Part shown: positions 12,101-25,602 of the stretch, piece after piece
How the letters are laid out: each line of letters opens with the position of its first letter
Numbering within the stretch: position 1 is the stretch's first letter
DNA from: Halichoerus grypus
Lineage: Eukaryota > Chordata > Mammalia > Carnivora > Phocidae
Assembly (NCBI RefSeq): GCF_964656455.1
Contig: NC_135717.1
Location: 1,984,001-2,048,000, forward strand
DNA length: 64,000 nt
Reading direction: 5' to 3'
Notes under the pieces: generated by a model
The model's input: the letters and a program-made list of their open reading frames with translations, nothing else
Database searches by the model: none
Told to the model about the DNA's origin: nothing
Made by a program: the position numbers and the translations under genes

Positions 12101-15100
12101 TGTGGGCGGGGCCTAGATTCTACATCTCTCACCAGCTCCCAGGTGGGCGGGGCCTAGATTCTACATCTCTCACCAGCTTCCAGGTGGGCGGGGCCTAGAT
12201 TCCACATCTCTAACCAGCTCCCAGGTGGGCGGGGCCTAGATTCTGCATCTCTAATCAGCTGCCAGGTGATGCTGAGGCTACTGGCTTCCCAGACCATACT
12301 CTGAGAGATAAACCCCATCTCAGAAGACACATGGGTTTGGCTTATTCATGACAGAACTGCAACTAGAGAAGCCACAAGTAAACAGTGGAGGAGACAGGCT
12401 ACAGATCAAGACACTAGAGAACAAACAGTGAATAAGCAAAATCTGGAGACTTTGCCTTTCAAACTCTCAGGGTCACACTGAACACTTGACAGCATTTATG
12501 TCTTACTTGGCATTTAGACTGGAAGTCATAAACATATTACTGACTCTCTAAACCACTCTGCCTAAGATCTAACTGATGGCCTACCTACTTTACACAAATC
12601 AATGAAAGCAAATTCTTCTCTAAAAAATAATTTGGAAATCACTCTGGAATTCAGTGTGAACAGATTTAAATGATACCTCCCCTTCTTTCAGTGATGTAAT
12701 ATGGTCAATTAACGTCTTCTTTTTACCACTAAAGTGACTTCTACTTCACAAACAAGATATAGAAAGTTTCTGAATCATATAAAACTACAGCAGCAATCAC
12801 TATGAGGAGCTGAGCGTTTCCCCGAGCTCACCAGAAGAGCTGGACTCTAGCCACAACCCCCTCCCAGGGCATGAGGCGTCGGCTGTGCCCCGCAACCTAC
12901 TCTTTCTCCTGCAGCTGCATCTGCAGGGCGTTCCGCTCGCCCTTCAGGCTCCGCACGGCCCCCCGGAGACGCTCGCTGTCGTCCTCCCGGTCGCCCTCCG
13001 GCTGCCTGGGCACAGTGGAGCTGGACGAAGAGCGCACCACAGCGTTTGACTTGACCACTTCTGAAGCGTGCGATTTGGGGCTTTCCATCGAACTTATTTT
13101 CTAGAGGCAACACAGGCATTTTTTAGACGTTCTTTCTCATTTTACTTTATGGTTATGAAACCCAAGGAAGAGACAGTGACCAAGGGAAACTTGTCCCAAG
13201 CACAGGTATGGGACCGTGTGTGACCTCACAACCCTGGGACTGCTCCACCTCACCGGAGCCCGTCGGGAGGGGAGCCTTTTGGGGAAGTGAAGAGCACCCC
13301 GCCAGCAGAGCCCAGCCTGGGGCAGGCGGGGGGCAAGGTGCCATTCATAAAACAGAACACAGGGCCCATGGGAGGCAAATTCATAAGCTTCTTTTCTTTG
13401 TGCTCATTTACCCTAGTATTTCCTTAGGATTTCTGGAATTTTCGATCTCTGTGCTTTTAACCCTAGGTGATAACCCGGTTGTGCTGGCTAAGAGCCATGG
13501 AGCACCTGCAGCTTGCCTGATGCCGGTCTGTCCCAGCCAAGAAAGCACCGTCCCGCGGGACTTCTGAGCCAACCCCGGCTGACTCTCTTCCTAACGAGCT
13601 TTATTTTCAAAATACCCACACTACATAAAAATTTCTTAGGTTTTTAATGCTGTGTAAATATGTAAAATTATTTTGTTTAATGCTCCCCTCTAGGCTTACT
13701 CTGCTCAGCCAAACAAGGGGGCAGCTCTCACGATTTTGCCAGGCGACTCAGAAGATGTTGACACTTCTGACCAACTCCAATAGAGTCCAACTGGTCACTG
13801 ACCAGAGGAGTGAGATCAAATTTGCAAATTCAAATCTCCCCAGTCTCCTGGTGGATGGACAGAGTTTCTGAGGACTCAGACACACAGGCTGATGAGTGAC
13901 CGGCAGCAGAAACCCACACGCACTCATCAGGCTGGGTTTCTGAAAGGCTCTAGGATCACTGCATCCACCCCCGGTCACACACGGGATTCCAAAACCACGT
14001 GCCACGGGACTGTGGCTTTGCCCCCTTTGACACCGGGGACAGGAACGGCACAGCCTGTGGGTCTCGTCCAGACCCGCAAGAAGTCTGCACTAGGCGCCAT
14101 CTGGTAGACGGCCACTAGTCATTCACACTTTCACTCTGAGTGTCCTGTGAGCAAAGGACTTGTCTGTGTCCCCACTTTACAAGCTGCCTGGCTTCTCCTC
14201 GAGCACCGGCTGGTCCGAAAGGACAGGAGGTGAGCGGAGAGGCGCACCACTCACTTTTTCCAGCTCTGCGATCCGTCTAAGCAGCCGGGGCTTACTCCAT
14301 TCCACGTAACCTGACGGAGGCAACGTTTTTAAGAGAGATACTGCACACAACCACCCCGATGGCCCCTTCGGCCCGGACCACCCGTCTCAAGCATGGCCTG
14401 CGAGTTTCCCCTTCCACAGCCGGCAGCAAAGCCGGGGGACCCCCACCTGGCAGGTGCTTATAAGCCAAAGGGTGCCTCCCCGTGAAGGATTCTGTCCCCC
14501 ACACCACAGCGCTGTCCCTAGTGGGGCATCCAGTTCTGATCCTACCTGTCAGGCCTGGCCCCATCAGTCCAAGATGGTCCTTCTCAAGGTCACATGAGTC
14601 CACTCTGCCACATCCTCCACCCACCTCCCTCCTCCCAGCACTTCCCTCCCTGGTGCTCCTAGCTCCGCCGGCCACCTCACCAGCCACCCTCCCCGGTTGC
14701 CCTCTGCGCACTGCTGAGTCATGTCAGGGGCTGCACCCCAGGCCCACCTCTGCTGCACTCTCATGGGTGCTCTGAATCCCACCCAGGTCCTCTGTTGGCC
14801 GGGGACCAGCTGCCGAAGCCTCCGCCCTGAACTCACTGATATGTCCTGTCTCCACTTGGACCCCTATTCCACACCACAGACTGGATCCGTTCCCTTCCCC
14901 CAGACCCGCTCCTCTCTGTCACCTCCACCTCAGTAAGGAACACCTGTCCTTTCGATCACTCAGATAAAAGCCCTGGAGCCTGTCTCCTCCCTTCCCTCAG
15001 AGGCTGCACCTGATCTCCCAAAGGTATCTGGAACCCGGCCACCTCTCAGCCCCGCGGTGCCACCCTGCTCTGGGTCGTCAGCAGCCCCTGCGAGGACACC

Positions 15101-18100
15101 GCAGAAGCCCCGTCTCCCCACAGTCCACTCAGCACAGAAGCCGGTCTTTTCCCCTCGGCCCAAACCCCAGAGGCCTGAGCACGGCCTTCACAGCCCTGTC
15201 CTGCGCCTAACCCCGCGCCTTCTGTCTCATCGCCACCACCCTCCCACAGCCGCCGCAGGCTGGGCACGCTGGCTCTGGGCCTGGCCGTCCCTCACCTGTC
15301 CCAGCTCTGTCAGCTGTCCTGTCCCTGACGCCCCTGCTCACAGGCGCACACCACTGCCCCCAACACTGGCGGTCTTCCCTCTGCATCTTGCTCCCTGGCA
15401 CTTGCTACCACCTGACCCATGACTGGCAGGTTGGCTTCTCGTGCCCTCCAGTACGATGTCACCCCCACGAGGGCTGTCTGCTTCTGTTCCCTACTCGGCC
15501 CCACTCCCTGGAAGGGTGCTTGGCACACAGCGAGTGCTCGTTAGATTTTGGAATAAATCCTAATGTTGCCTGGCAGTCTGTGTCTGCATTTGCGGCAGCT
15601 GAACCAGGGCCTCGGGGGCCGGGCGGGCGGGCCAGGACGCTCCCACAGCCTCCGCCCGCGTCGTCCCCTCAGAGAACGCGAGACGCGGCCTCCCCTGGTG
15701 CGTCCCTCCTCGGGTGGCTCTGGGGACGGTACCCTTCATGGTGGAGACGGTGGGGGAGTTGCTCAGCACGCGGTCCAGATCTTCCTTCAGGCTCTGGTTC
15801 TCTTCCGTGAGCTCCTGGACGCTCCGGGACAAACTCAGGAGGGCGCTGCTCACTTTTTTCTGCCTTTTGAGGCCCATTTTCTTCTCCCCTGGAGTCCTGG
15901 GAGTACAAAGCCAAGGGCTAGGTCTGAGTTCCTAAACTGGCTTCATAAATGCCTTAAAAGAGGGGTGTGCCCACGGCAGCCTGTCCCTGGCTCAGAGTGG
16001 TTTCTGTAGGTTTTTGCATCGCATAGGGAACACAGACTTTGAGCCCCCAGGAAGCAAACTGCTATCCCCCAAACTGGATTCCATCCTCATTTGTAAGCCT
16101 GTGGAACAAAATACTGTATTTGACACTAGTGGTATATTTTAAACTGCATCACTAGGAAGTGTGTGAGAACTCGCTTTCTGTCGTTACATAAATACCGGTA
16201 GAACGATTTCGCTCCTTATCCCACAAAGTCTAACATACAGCCAGTCCTCACTGTCCAATTTCTGTATTTGCAGATTTGCCTACTTGCTAAAATTTATTTG
16301 TAACCCCTGAATCGATACTTGGGGTGCCTTCACGGTCGCCCAGGGACACGGGTAGGGGGCGGAAAGCCTGCGAGGCGAGTTCCTGGCGGGGTATAGGGGT
16401 GCGGATGGGGGTGGGCTCTGCCTTCCCCGCAGTCCCCACGTGCCCCCAAGCGGCACCTCCACCATCTAGTGAGTGCTATTTCCCCACATTGGCGCTTTCA
16501 TCGGTGATCTCACGGTTTAAAACCGCCCCCTTCAGCACAATGCGCAGGGGCTGCCCCGCGTTCCTAATCGCGAGAAAGCATGTGTGCGCGACGCCGCTCG
16601 GGGCATCAGCAGTACCTACTAAGTAAGCCGTCTTTAAACCAGAAACACACACAGAAACAGGGTAGGTGACGATGTTGTGAGCTGAGGCTCGCAGGAACCT
16701 ACTCTGCATGTCCCCCAGGGGTGATGGCTCAGTGTTCAAGCAGGTCTGTGTTGGGGGACACTTCACAGAACATACCTGCTGGGAACAGCAAGGATCAACT
16801 GTCCTTTACAGAAAAAGCTTGCCAACCCCAAAGGGGAAAAGGGAAGGCTGTGCCTGGCACAGGGGAACGCCTGATACACGTTCGCAGCTCAGGGCTGAGG
16901 CCAGCGACATGGCCAAATCTGTGATAAGGGAATCTCCGAGATAAGGAAACCCTGATGTCTTCCTAAGAAACTCCTTTGGGGAAATGAACCTGTATTCTTT
17001 GTACTTGGTATTAAAGGTCTTCTTGAAAAGGAAGGCCTACTTTCAACAATAGCGCTAACTGTATGTGGAAGCTGTTCCGTAATGGGAGCTAAGGACTTGA
17101 TGCGCGGAGAGTTGAACATGCTGTTAGTAGCAGCACGTGGCCACTGGAGGGCACGTGTGTAACTGTCCCAGACGGAAACACGCGCACTCGAGCCGCTACA
17201 CGCTACCCAGGTGCCGGCTCCGAAGAGAAGGGTAGTGCGCGCCCCTCCCACATAACGCCTGCGCTGCTCTTAGGACCAAACACAAAACGTGGCTCCCGAC
17301 GACATGATCGTACTTCTTTCCTGCAGTTTCAGAGCTTGCCAAGAGAGTCTGGAGACGGTGAATCTGTAAATACCAAATTAAAGTACGTTACAATAAAAAT
17401 GAGCATGAAGACATCCCCTGAAAAAAAGCTGTAATCAGATTCCTGATTTCTGCCTAACGGCTGCAAGTAACACTGAGTTGCTGGGATTCCCGTGCAAGCT
17501 AAGGGTCCCCAGGGTGCAGCGGGAAGCCTGCCCTCACCCCCCCGCCGGAGAAGGCCACGCACCTCCTCGTAGTAAGTCTCCATGGCAATCCTCATCTCTT
17601 CCAAATTAGTGGTCTTCATATCAGTCTGCAGTTTGCTGGAAACCCAAGTTCAGAGTTAACACGGCAGTGCCGGCACCCCCAGGGCAGACCAAGGGCAAGA
17701 GCGCTTCCCGGAACATCAGCCAAGAAGGGCTTCGCGAGAGAAGCGGGCTGGGTGGGAGCCTCGCGGACTCGCATCGAGACCCACGGGAGAATCCTCACAC
17801 CGTCAAGACCCCCTCCGTGTTGGACCAGCCACCTCCAGGTGCGGTAACAGACGCCCTAAAGCTATTCCTTACTAAGCAGGAGGCTTTCTGGGAAGAAGCG
17901 GAGTGCCTGTGAAGGACCCAGGACGGGTGAGAACAGCTGCCTCTGGGGGTGGGCGGGGGAGCATCACTTCCCTCCCGTAGCACCAGCACCATTCTCCCCG
18001 CCCTCAGCATCCCACAGACTTCAGATAAAAAGCTCTAGCAGACAAACGAAAGTACAGTTACAGAGCTCAGGATTCTGAAACAGGAGAAATCAGCAAATAA

Positions 18101-21100
18101 TCAAAATGGTCACAGTTGACAATTTCAGCAAGAAACACAGCAGGGGGATGCTGCTGTACACAGGGGAGACCGGGCCAATAGAAGGACTCTCCTCCGCATC
18201 ACGTTACCGGGGGGACGCGTGCGCGGCCACCCCGGAGCAGCACCAGGACGCCGCGGGAGCGGGGCAGGCAGCTGGCTTCCCAGCACCGAGGGCTGGCATC
18301 AAGACCACAGACCCAGCGCACATCATCAGGCGATCCTCAGAAGACCGAGGAGAGAAAGCATTGCTTAAATGCACCAGGGATAGGAAAAGAGATGAAGGGA
18401 CGATACCATTCCCGGTGACGTTTGGATGAGGGTTAGTACAAAGAGGAAGCTGGGACAAGGGACATGGGACAGAGGGTGGTGGGGTGGGGACTGAAGCTGC
18501 AGTCTGAGCAGACAGAGCAAACACTGGTACTAGAGACGAGGCAAGGCGAGGGGCATGCAGGCTGCCTCCAGCCCGCCGACGGTGGGGCGAGGCCTCGGTG
18601 ACCCTCCAGAGCCCGCTGCCCCCACCCCCCACCAGTGCGTCCGTACTTGATCATGTTGTCCTTCTCCTTGCAGTGCTGCTCCAGCTTGAGGATCCTCTGC
18701 TTTAGCCCGTTAACAACCTGCCGATTGAACACCAGCACATCAATTTGACTGCTTCCGTGTCCTCGACCTCCCCCTCCCTCTGGACACTCAGAATGTCCTG
18801 TCCCCAGGCTGCCAGCTGACCGGGCAGCACCCGGACATCCTCCCCCCGCTTAATCGCTGGCTTCTTTGGTAGTCCCTAGGTGCAGCAAAGCGAGGGCCAA
18901 CTGTCCCACTGGCTCAGTGCATGGTGGCGGGGCGGGGGGGGGGCAGGGCCCTGAGACGTGCCTGCAGGTGCAGAGCCCTCCCCTCGGCCACATTCCGCAC
19001 TTCGAGAACCGACGAGATGCACCGCCAGCACTAGATACAATCACCCCAATCCTGACCTCCCCTGGGCAACTGCATCCACAGTATTCCCTTGGGGGTGAGC
19101 AGAGCAGACAGAGGTCTGGAGGAGCCACCCCCCACCGCTCGCCCACCTCATTTCTTCCTTCTATTAATGTATCACTCTGGGAGATAGCACCCTTATGTTT
19201 CTGGAAGACTATCCTTTTCTTTCTTCTTGAGTAACCAAACAACTTTTTAATTGGATTTTAAGCAAATTTTAAATTATATTAGTAATCCATGAATACATCT
19301 TCTTGTAAAAAAAATTAGAACATCATAGACGGAACTATGCTCCTTCACCTTATTCCCTCCACTAAATATTGTTCCCAACTGAACCTGAATTCTCTAGACC
19401 CCATTACAGGGGTGTGTACCCATCGGCAATCGGTCGTTCTGCTGTGTTTGCAGAAGCAGCATCCTACCGCACACAGTCTGCCGGTCGTTATCTTCACACC
19501 ACAAACGGTCTCGGTGTCTATCCCTCTTGTGCCTACAGATCTCAGGGATTCTTACACAGTACGACCATTTGGTGTAGATACCCATCCCTCTATTGACGGA
19601 CCTTTAAGCTGCTAATACAAACAAGCCATCAGTAGACATCCAGCCCTCCTCGTGCACGCGTGCAAACGTCTCTTGAGGGGAGATGGTGACCAGCACAAGT
19701 GTCCAATCACAAGATGCCGTGACTCTGAAGGGCGATTTGGCAACGGGTCTGAAAGTGGGAACAGTGCATTCCCGAGGATCTAGAATGTCTACTTTTAATC
19801 AACTTTAATAATAATAATAATAATAATAATAAACCCACAGCAGGGCACCTGGATGGCTCAGTTGGTGGAGCCTCTGACTCTTGGTGTAGGCTCAGGTCAT
19901 GATCTCAGGGTCGTGAGATCGAGCCCCACGTACAGGCTCCGCACTCAGCGCAGAGTCTGCTTGAGATTCTCTGCCTCTGCCCTGCCCCCTGCTTGCACGT
20001 ACTCCCTCTCTAAATAAAATCAATAAAATCTTAAAAAAGAAAAATCCCACAGCGTTAGAATAAAAATGCAAAAAGCCCTTCCTCTACAAGTATGCATTAT
20101 TTACATAATTCTAAATCCTCACCTAAATTAATCACATAGACGTTTCTGAACATAGCCGTACTGTTTTATATTCTTTAAAAATTTTTTTTCTGAACGTGTG
20201 TTTTAACGTAGTGTTATTCTACTTTTAATGGTTTCTCTTCAATGTCCCCGTCCAATTGGGCAGCTATAAATACCCTTGTGTTAAAGGCTTTTTATCTTGG
20301 ATTTTTTTCCCGCAGACATGGCCCAAACTGGACAAATGGCAGGCATGACTTCACGGACCATTCCTCGGCTCAGTCCTGCCAACCTAAAATGCAGCATCCA
20401 GCCCGGAGCACGTTGGTGCGTTCTCAGTCCTGCCGACGCTGGTTCCGATCATCTTAGTCATGGTAGTTCAAGTGAACGTCTTCACTCAAGTATGCACCGT
20501 GGGGTAGCGGCGGGGACCCAGGCAGATGCTGCCTGGCTGCGCGGGGCCTGTGGGTTCACTCTGAACCAACCTGGGCAAATCTCTTAACCTCAGTTTCCGG
20601 ATTTTAAAACATGCGGATTGGGTCCCTATCACAGAACAATCCAGTGAGATCACGTACGACTACACAAGGCCTAGGAGCTGCTACTCATCTAAGAATGATT
20701 TTCTTGCGGAAACACTAGACGTGTTCGAGGCCCTGAGAGTATGTCCTTCGTGCGGTCGCAGGGGCAGAGCCCAGCTTCAAGCACTCACACAGGGCCGACT
20801 GCTTGCTTTCCGTGCAGGCCAGCACCGGCCCTCCGCGGGCTCGGGCAGAGGACTCTGTCACACCGATTCACGTCCACCCCGCTCCCCCGTCACACGGATC
20901 CAGTTCCCGCTGTCGTCTCAGGGGTTCTGTTACAAATTTTAGGTCACCAAACCCGATAATCACCTCACTAGTGTTATTAATTCCTTGTGTTCAACGATCT
21001 CAAAATTGCATCCCTTCCAGTTTTCTTTTTGCATTTCGCCTTTCTAAGGAAAGCTGCTCCCTTGCCTCAGGAGGGCTGTGGGGATACACTTCTGTCCACC

Positions 21101-24100
21101 CACGGGGGCTTCCCGCCACGGCACTGGTCACAGAATGGCGCTGTTGCCCGTCCCCCGGCTTCACTCCATCCGCTATGTGCGGTGCGGCCCCACGGCAGGG
21201 GTGGCCTGGGGGCCGTAAGGGTTAATCCACCCCCGCTTGGTTTCTGTCTTCACTCAGCGTCACTGGCTCAGCACGATGTGTGTGTCTTGTCTCGGGTGTG
21301 GCGGGGGCCACCCCCACTGGGACCGCTGTGCCCTACGATGTACCGCCTACCCCGCGCCCCCGAGAGCGCCCGCGGCGTCTTCTGGTAAGCCCCCCGAGCC
21401 GGCGCCCTGGAGACTGGGCTTGGGGAGCTCTGGGCCCTCGCTCCGTCACCCCCTGGAGCGCCTGTGCTGGAGAAGGGGCAAGCCTCCAGCGCGCTGTCTG
21501 GGCCTCAGAGGGAGGTTACCCGTGCTGCTGGCGACTGTACTCACCCAGCCGGCGTCAGGCCTTTTCTCTGCCAGAGTCCGAACAAAATCCGGGCCCTGCG
21601 GTAAGCAGACGCAGAGATGAAGGCGCGGGCGGCGCGGCCTCTCCCCCCGACAGCCTGAGGAGTGGGGTCTGCGCCGACCCAGGCCGCGGCCGGTCGCCGC
21701 CACGCGGGGCCACGACTTACTCGGGATGGGTCCAACAGCTGCTCTATCTGCCGGTCCTTCCTGCTGTTTTCCTCTTCTAGGCGCCGGAGCTTTGTTCTCA
21801 TGAGATCCACGTCACTCTTCTGCGTGTGCAACGACTGAAGGGAAACAGAACCACACACACGTACACCCGTGCACACACGTGTGCACACGAACATCCAGGT
21901 GAGACCCCCGTCGGAGCAGACCTTGCAAGCGGCCCGGTGCCCGGTCAGGGCCCTGTGCGTGTCGCAGGGGAAGGACAGCTGCATGTCACGGGGAGGAGCC
22001 CTGTGGGCACCCCCAAGCGAGCCTGCGTCTGTCACAGCACGCGTCGCTAAGACTCGTCAAAGGCTAACTAACGTCCACTTAAGATCCTTGTCCCCTGCTA
22101 GGGCTCAGGGGGTCACAGCAATGGCCTCACCAGTTTCCACCAATCTGTGGGGAACTGAGGAGAAAAGACCACGCAGTCAATTTCCCACTCAACTGAGTTG
22201 ATTCGATCCCACAGCTGCCCTGTACTTGGAAATCTCTTCCGTTGCCTCATCTGGGCTTACATCACCCTTTTATGAAAGGGGGACGGCAGGGTATTTTTCA
22301 TTTTTGTTTTTCACGTCCTCACTTGAGAAAGCTCTCTCCCAGGCCGTGGAAGCCCAGAGCCCAGGGCGCACAAGCCGCAGGGGCAGCGCCCACACAGTCG
22401 GCCAGCGTCAGCCCCGAGCTGCACCAGGCAGCTAGCCTGGAAACAGCCTTCTCCGGGCACTCGTGGTGTCCCGGAACAGAGGCGGCGTCTGAACAAAACC
22501 ACCACCAGCAGCCGACTCAGAGCGCACACCCACGGAGGGAGGCCTGGCAGGCCGGCCACGCGCCCGCGGCTGGCTAGCAGCGCTCTGGGGCACGAGACGT
22601 TCCTGGCGCTAGGTGAGGGTTTAATCAGGGGAAGGAGGGAAGGAGAAGAAATCGTACGATGGGAATTCTGCTTTGGAAATAGGGGCTACGCTCACTGTCC
22701 CCTGTTCCTCCTGCTCTGTACGGTGAGAAACCTTGGACACTACACGGGAGGCAAACATAAGGAGGCTCACAAAGGTGGAGAGAAGAAGCAGACTAGCTCA
22801 GGACCCAAGAGACAACCGCAGAGACCCCCTTGCGCCTCACACGGCCTCAGTGGAGTACGGGGGAAAGCCAAAGCCTGGACGAGCCCACGGGCACAGACAG
22901 GAAAGCCTCCTCTCCCCAGCAGGAAAGGGGAGCCTCACCAGGCAGAAAACTTCCAGACAGTAAGAGCTCCACCTCGGGCAGACCGCAGAACAGAGCGTGG
23001 CCCCATCCTGCCAGTGAGGACTGAGCGCGGAGCCGAGCCCCCACCCCCGCCAGGCCCTAGCAAGATGCCCTGCCCCCTCCTTGCTGGGGGAGAGGGGTGG
23101 TCAGAGGAGGCCTGGGGGAGGGTAAGGTCTTTACTGTCCAGGGGTAATGAGGCCACACACACAAATAAAATGGAAGACTTAAATCCTAACATACCAAAAA
23201 TTACATTAAGTGTAAATGATCTAAACAAACCACCTGGAAGACAGAAACTGGCAAAGTAGATTAAAAAAACATGACCAATTGTGTTGATTTTCACGTAGTG
23301 AGATAGGAGACAGAAGTAGAAGGATGGAAAAAGAGATGCCACTGCAACACTGACCAATGAAAGCGGGACGGGGTCCATAGTATCAGACAAAGCAGACATC
23401 AGAGAGCAGACACGGATGTCACGTAGTGACCCTAAGGGCCAATCCACCGAGGACACAGCGACCCTAAATGCACATACACCCAACAAGTGACAAAACTGGA
23501 GGGTAGGCCAGACCCACAGGCACCGTGGGGCCTTCAACACCCTTCCCTCAGCGATGAGCAAGCAGCTGGACAGAAAGCCAGCAGGGGTGCCGGGGAGCTC
23601 ACCCTGCCGCCCCACAGGGGCTGACGGCCCGCACACGACACCCTGCCTGGCAGGAGCATACGCACTCTCTTCCCAAGCCCGCAGCACAGACGCGAAGACG
23701 CTCCCGGGGCCACGCAGCCAGCCTAGACACACAGGAAACCAAACTCCACGGGCTGTGTTCTGTGGCCACAATGAATCAGACTACAAGTCAGCAACAAAAG
23801 CAACATGAAAATCTTTAAACTCTCGGACACTTAACGACCCAATTCCAAATAACCATGGGCCAAAGGGTCTTCAGGGAATTAGCACATCAAAAAAGTCCAT
23901 CCAACTTCGCAGGACGCAGCTGGACCAGGGCTGGGCGGAGGGAGCCCCTGGTACGGGCCGCCTGGAAGGCTCCCAGGGCAGGACGCTGAGTGGAAAATGC
24001 CAGACGTAATTCCATGTACAGAACATGGCCAGGAGGCCAAAGTTACAGAGATGGGGAGAAGCGTGAGTGGTCACCAGGAGTGAGGAATGTGAGTGGGGAG

Positions 24101-25569
24101 GGAGACAGCTACAGAGGGCACTGGAGGGACAGCCTGGGGCATCACGTATGCTGACCAAGGTGGCAGGTACACGACTATACGCACGTGGCAACATGGCACG
24201 GAACTGGACACGCACACGGCGCCCACGTCCACGCCCTGGTTTTGACACTGTGCTGACAGGTGGGGGAGATTGGGGCAGGGGACTGTCTGTGCTACCTCTG
24301 CCACTCCCTGGGACGGGCTACACCCCGGGACCCTGGCTGAGGGCCGGGCTCCCTGGGACGGTCTACACCCCGGGACCCTCGCTGAGGGCCGGGCTCCCTG
24401 GGACGGTCTACACCCCGGGACCCTGGCTGAGGGTGGGGCTCCCCGGGACGGTCTACACCCCGGGACCCTGGCTGAGGGCCGGGCTCCCCGGGAGGGGCTA
24501 CACCCCGGGACCCTGGCTGAGGGCCGGGCTCCCCGGGACGGTCTACACCCCGGGACCCTGGCTGAGGGCGGGGCTCCCCGGGACGGTCTACACCCCGGGA
24601 CCCTGGCTGAGGGCCGGGCTCCCCGGGACGGTCTACACCCCGGGACCCTGGCTGAGGGCCGGGCTCCCCGGGACGGTCTACACCCCGGGACCCTGGCTGA
24701 GGGCCGGGCTCCCCGGGACGGTCTACACCCCGGGACCCTGGCTGAGGGCCGGGCTCCCCGGGACGGTCTACACCCCAGGACCTTGGCTGAGTGCTGGGCG
24801 TGGTGTGGAATACTCGCACGGGTACTTTGCTGAACTTTCATAGCTACCCTGTTAAACTGCACCTTTATGGTCCCCATTTTTCAACAGGAAACTGAGGCAT
24901 CACTTGCCATAGAAAAACGACTCCGATGCTCAAGATCCCAGAGCCACAGAGTCATGGAAATGAAATTCTCTTCTCTCTGCATTTAGAAGCCTATGCAGCC
25001 ATCAAAAGGAATAAGATCTTGCCATTTGCAACGACGTGGAAGGAACTGGAGGGTATTATGCTGAGCGAAATAAGTCAAACAGAGAAAGACATGTATCATA
25101 TGACCTCACTGATATGAGGAATTCTTAATCTCAGGAAACAAACTGAGGGTTGCTGGAGTGGGGGGTGGGGTGGGAGGGATGGGGTGACTGGGTGATGGAC
25201 ACTGGGGAGGGTATGTGTTCTGGTAAGCACTGTGAATTGTGCAGGACTGTTGAATCTCAGATCTGTACCTCTGAAACAAATAATGCAATATATGTTAAGA
25301 AAGAAAAAAAGAAGAAGAAGAATGTAGCAGGAGGGGAAGAATGAAGGGGGGGAAACCGGAGGGGGAGAAGAACCATGAGAGACGATGGACTCTGAAAAAC
25401 AAACTGAGGGTTCTAGAGGGGAGGGGGTTGGGAGGATGGGTTAGCCTGGTGATGGGTATTGAGGAGGGCACGTTCTGCATGGAGCACTGGGTGTTATGCA
25501 CAAACAATGAATCATGGAACACTATATCTAAAACTAATGATGTAATGTATGGGGATTAACATAACAATA

Positions 25570-25602
<33 letters not shown>

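Larger units (their letters stand above)
17636..21544 (-). other. IQCE: IQCE introns 8 and 9
   Basis: Apart from exon 9, one SINE, an AAT microsatellite and a MIR, this stretch shows AT-rich unique sequence (19,240-20,300) and a GC-rich segment near 21,060-21,540. No further gene is supported. Confidence 0.5.

Noticed and set aside
15888..15896. Alternative acceptor (gactccag) nine bases inside IQCE exon 12
   Set aside because: It shifts the frame relative to exon 11 and loses TP of the conserved K-x-x-GEKK stretch; the upstream gtactcccag acceptor restores phase.
22935..23771. 278-codon minus-strand frame
   Set aside because: Lies opposite a degraded L1 ORF2 segment; no recognisable product and no splice support.
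24067..24877. 258- and 268-codon frames with a 15-residue repeat (LPGTVYTPGPWLRAG)
   Set aside because: Produced by the 45-bp minisatellite, open in several frames and both directions, inside an IQCE intron.
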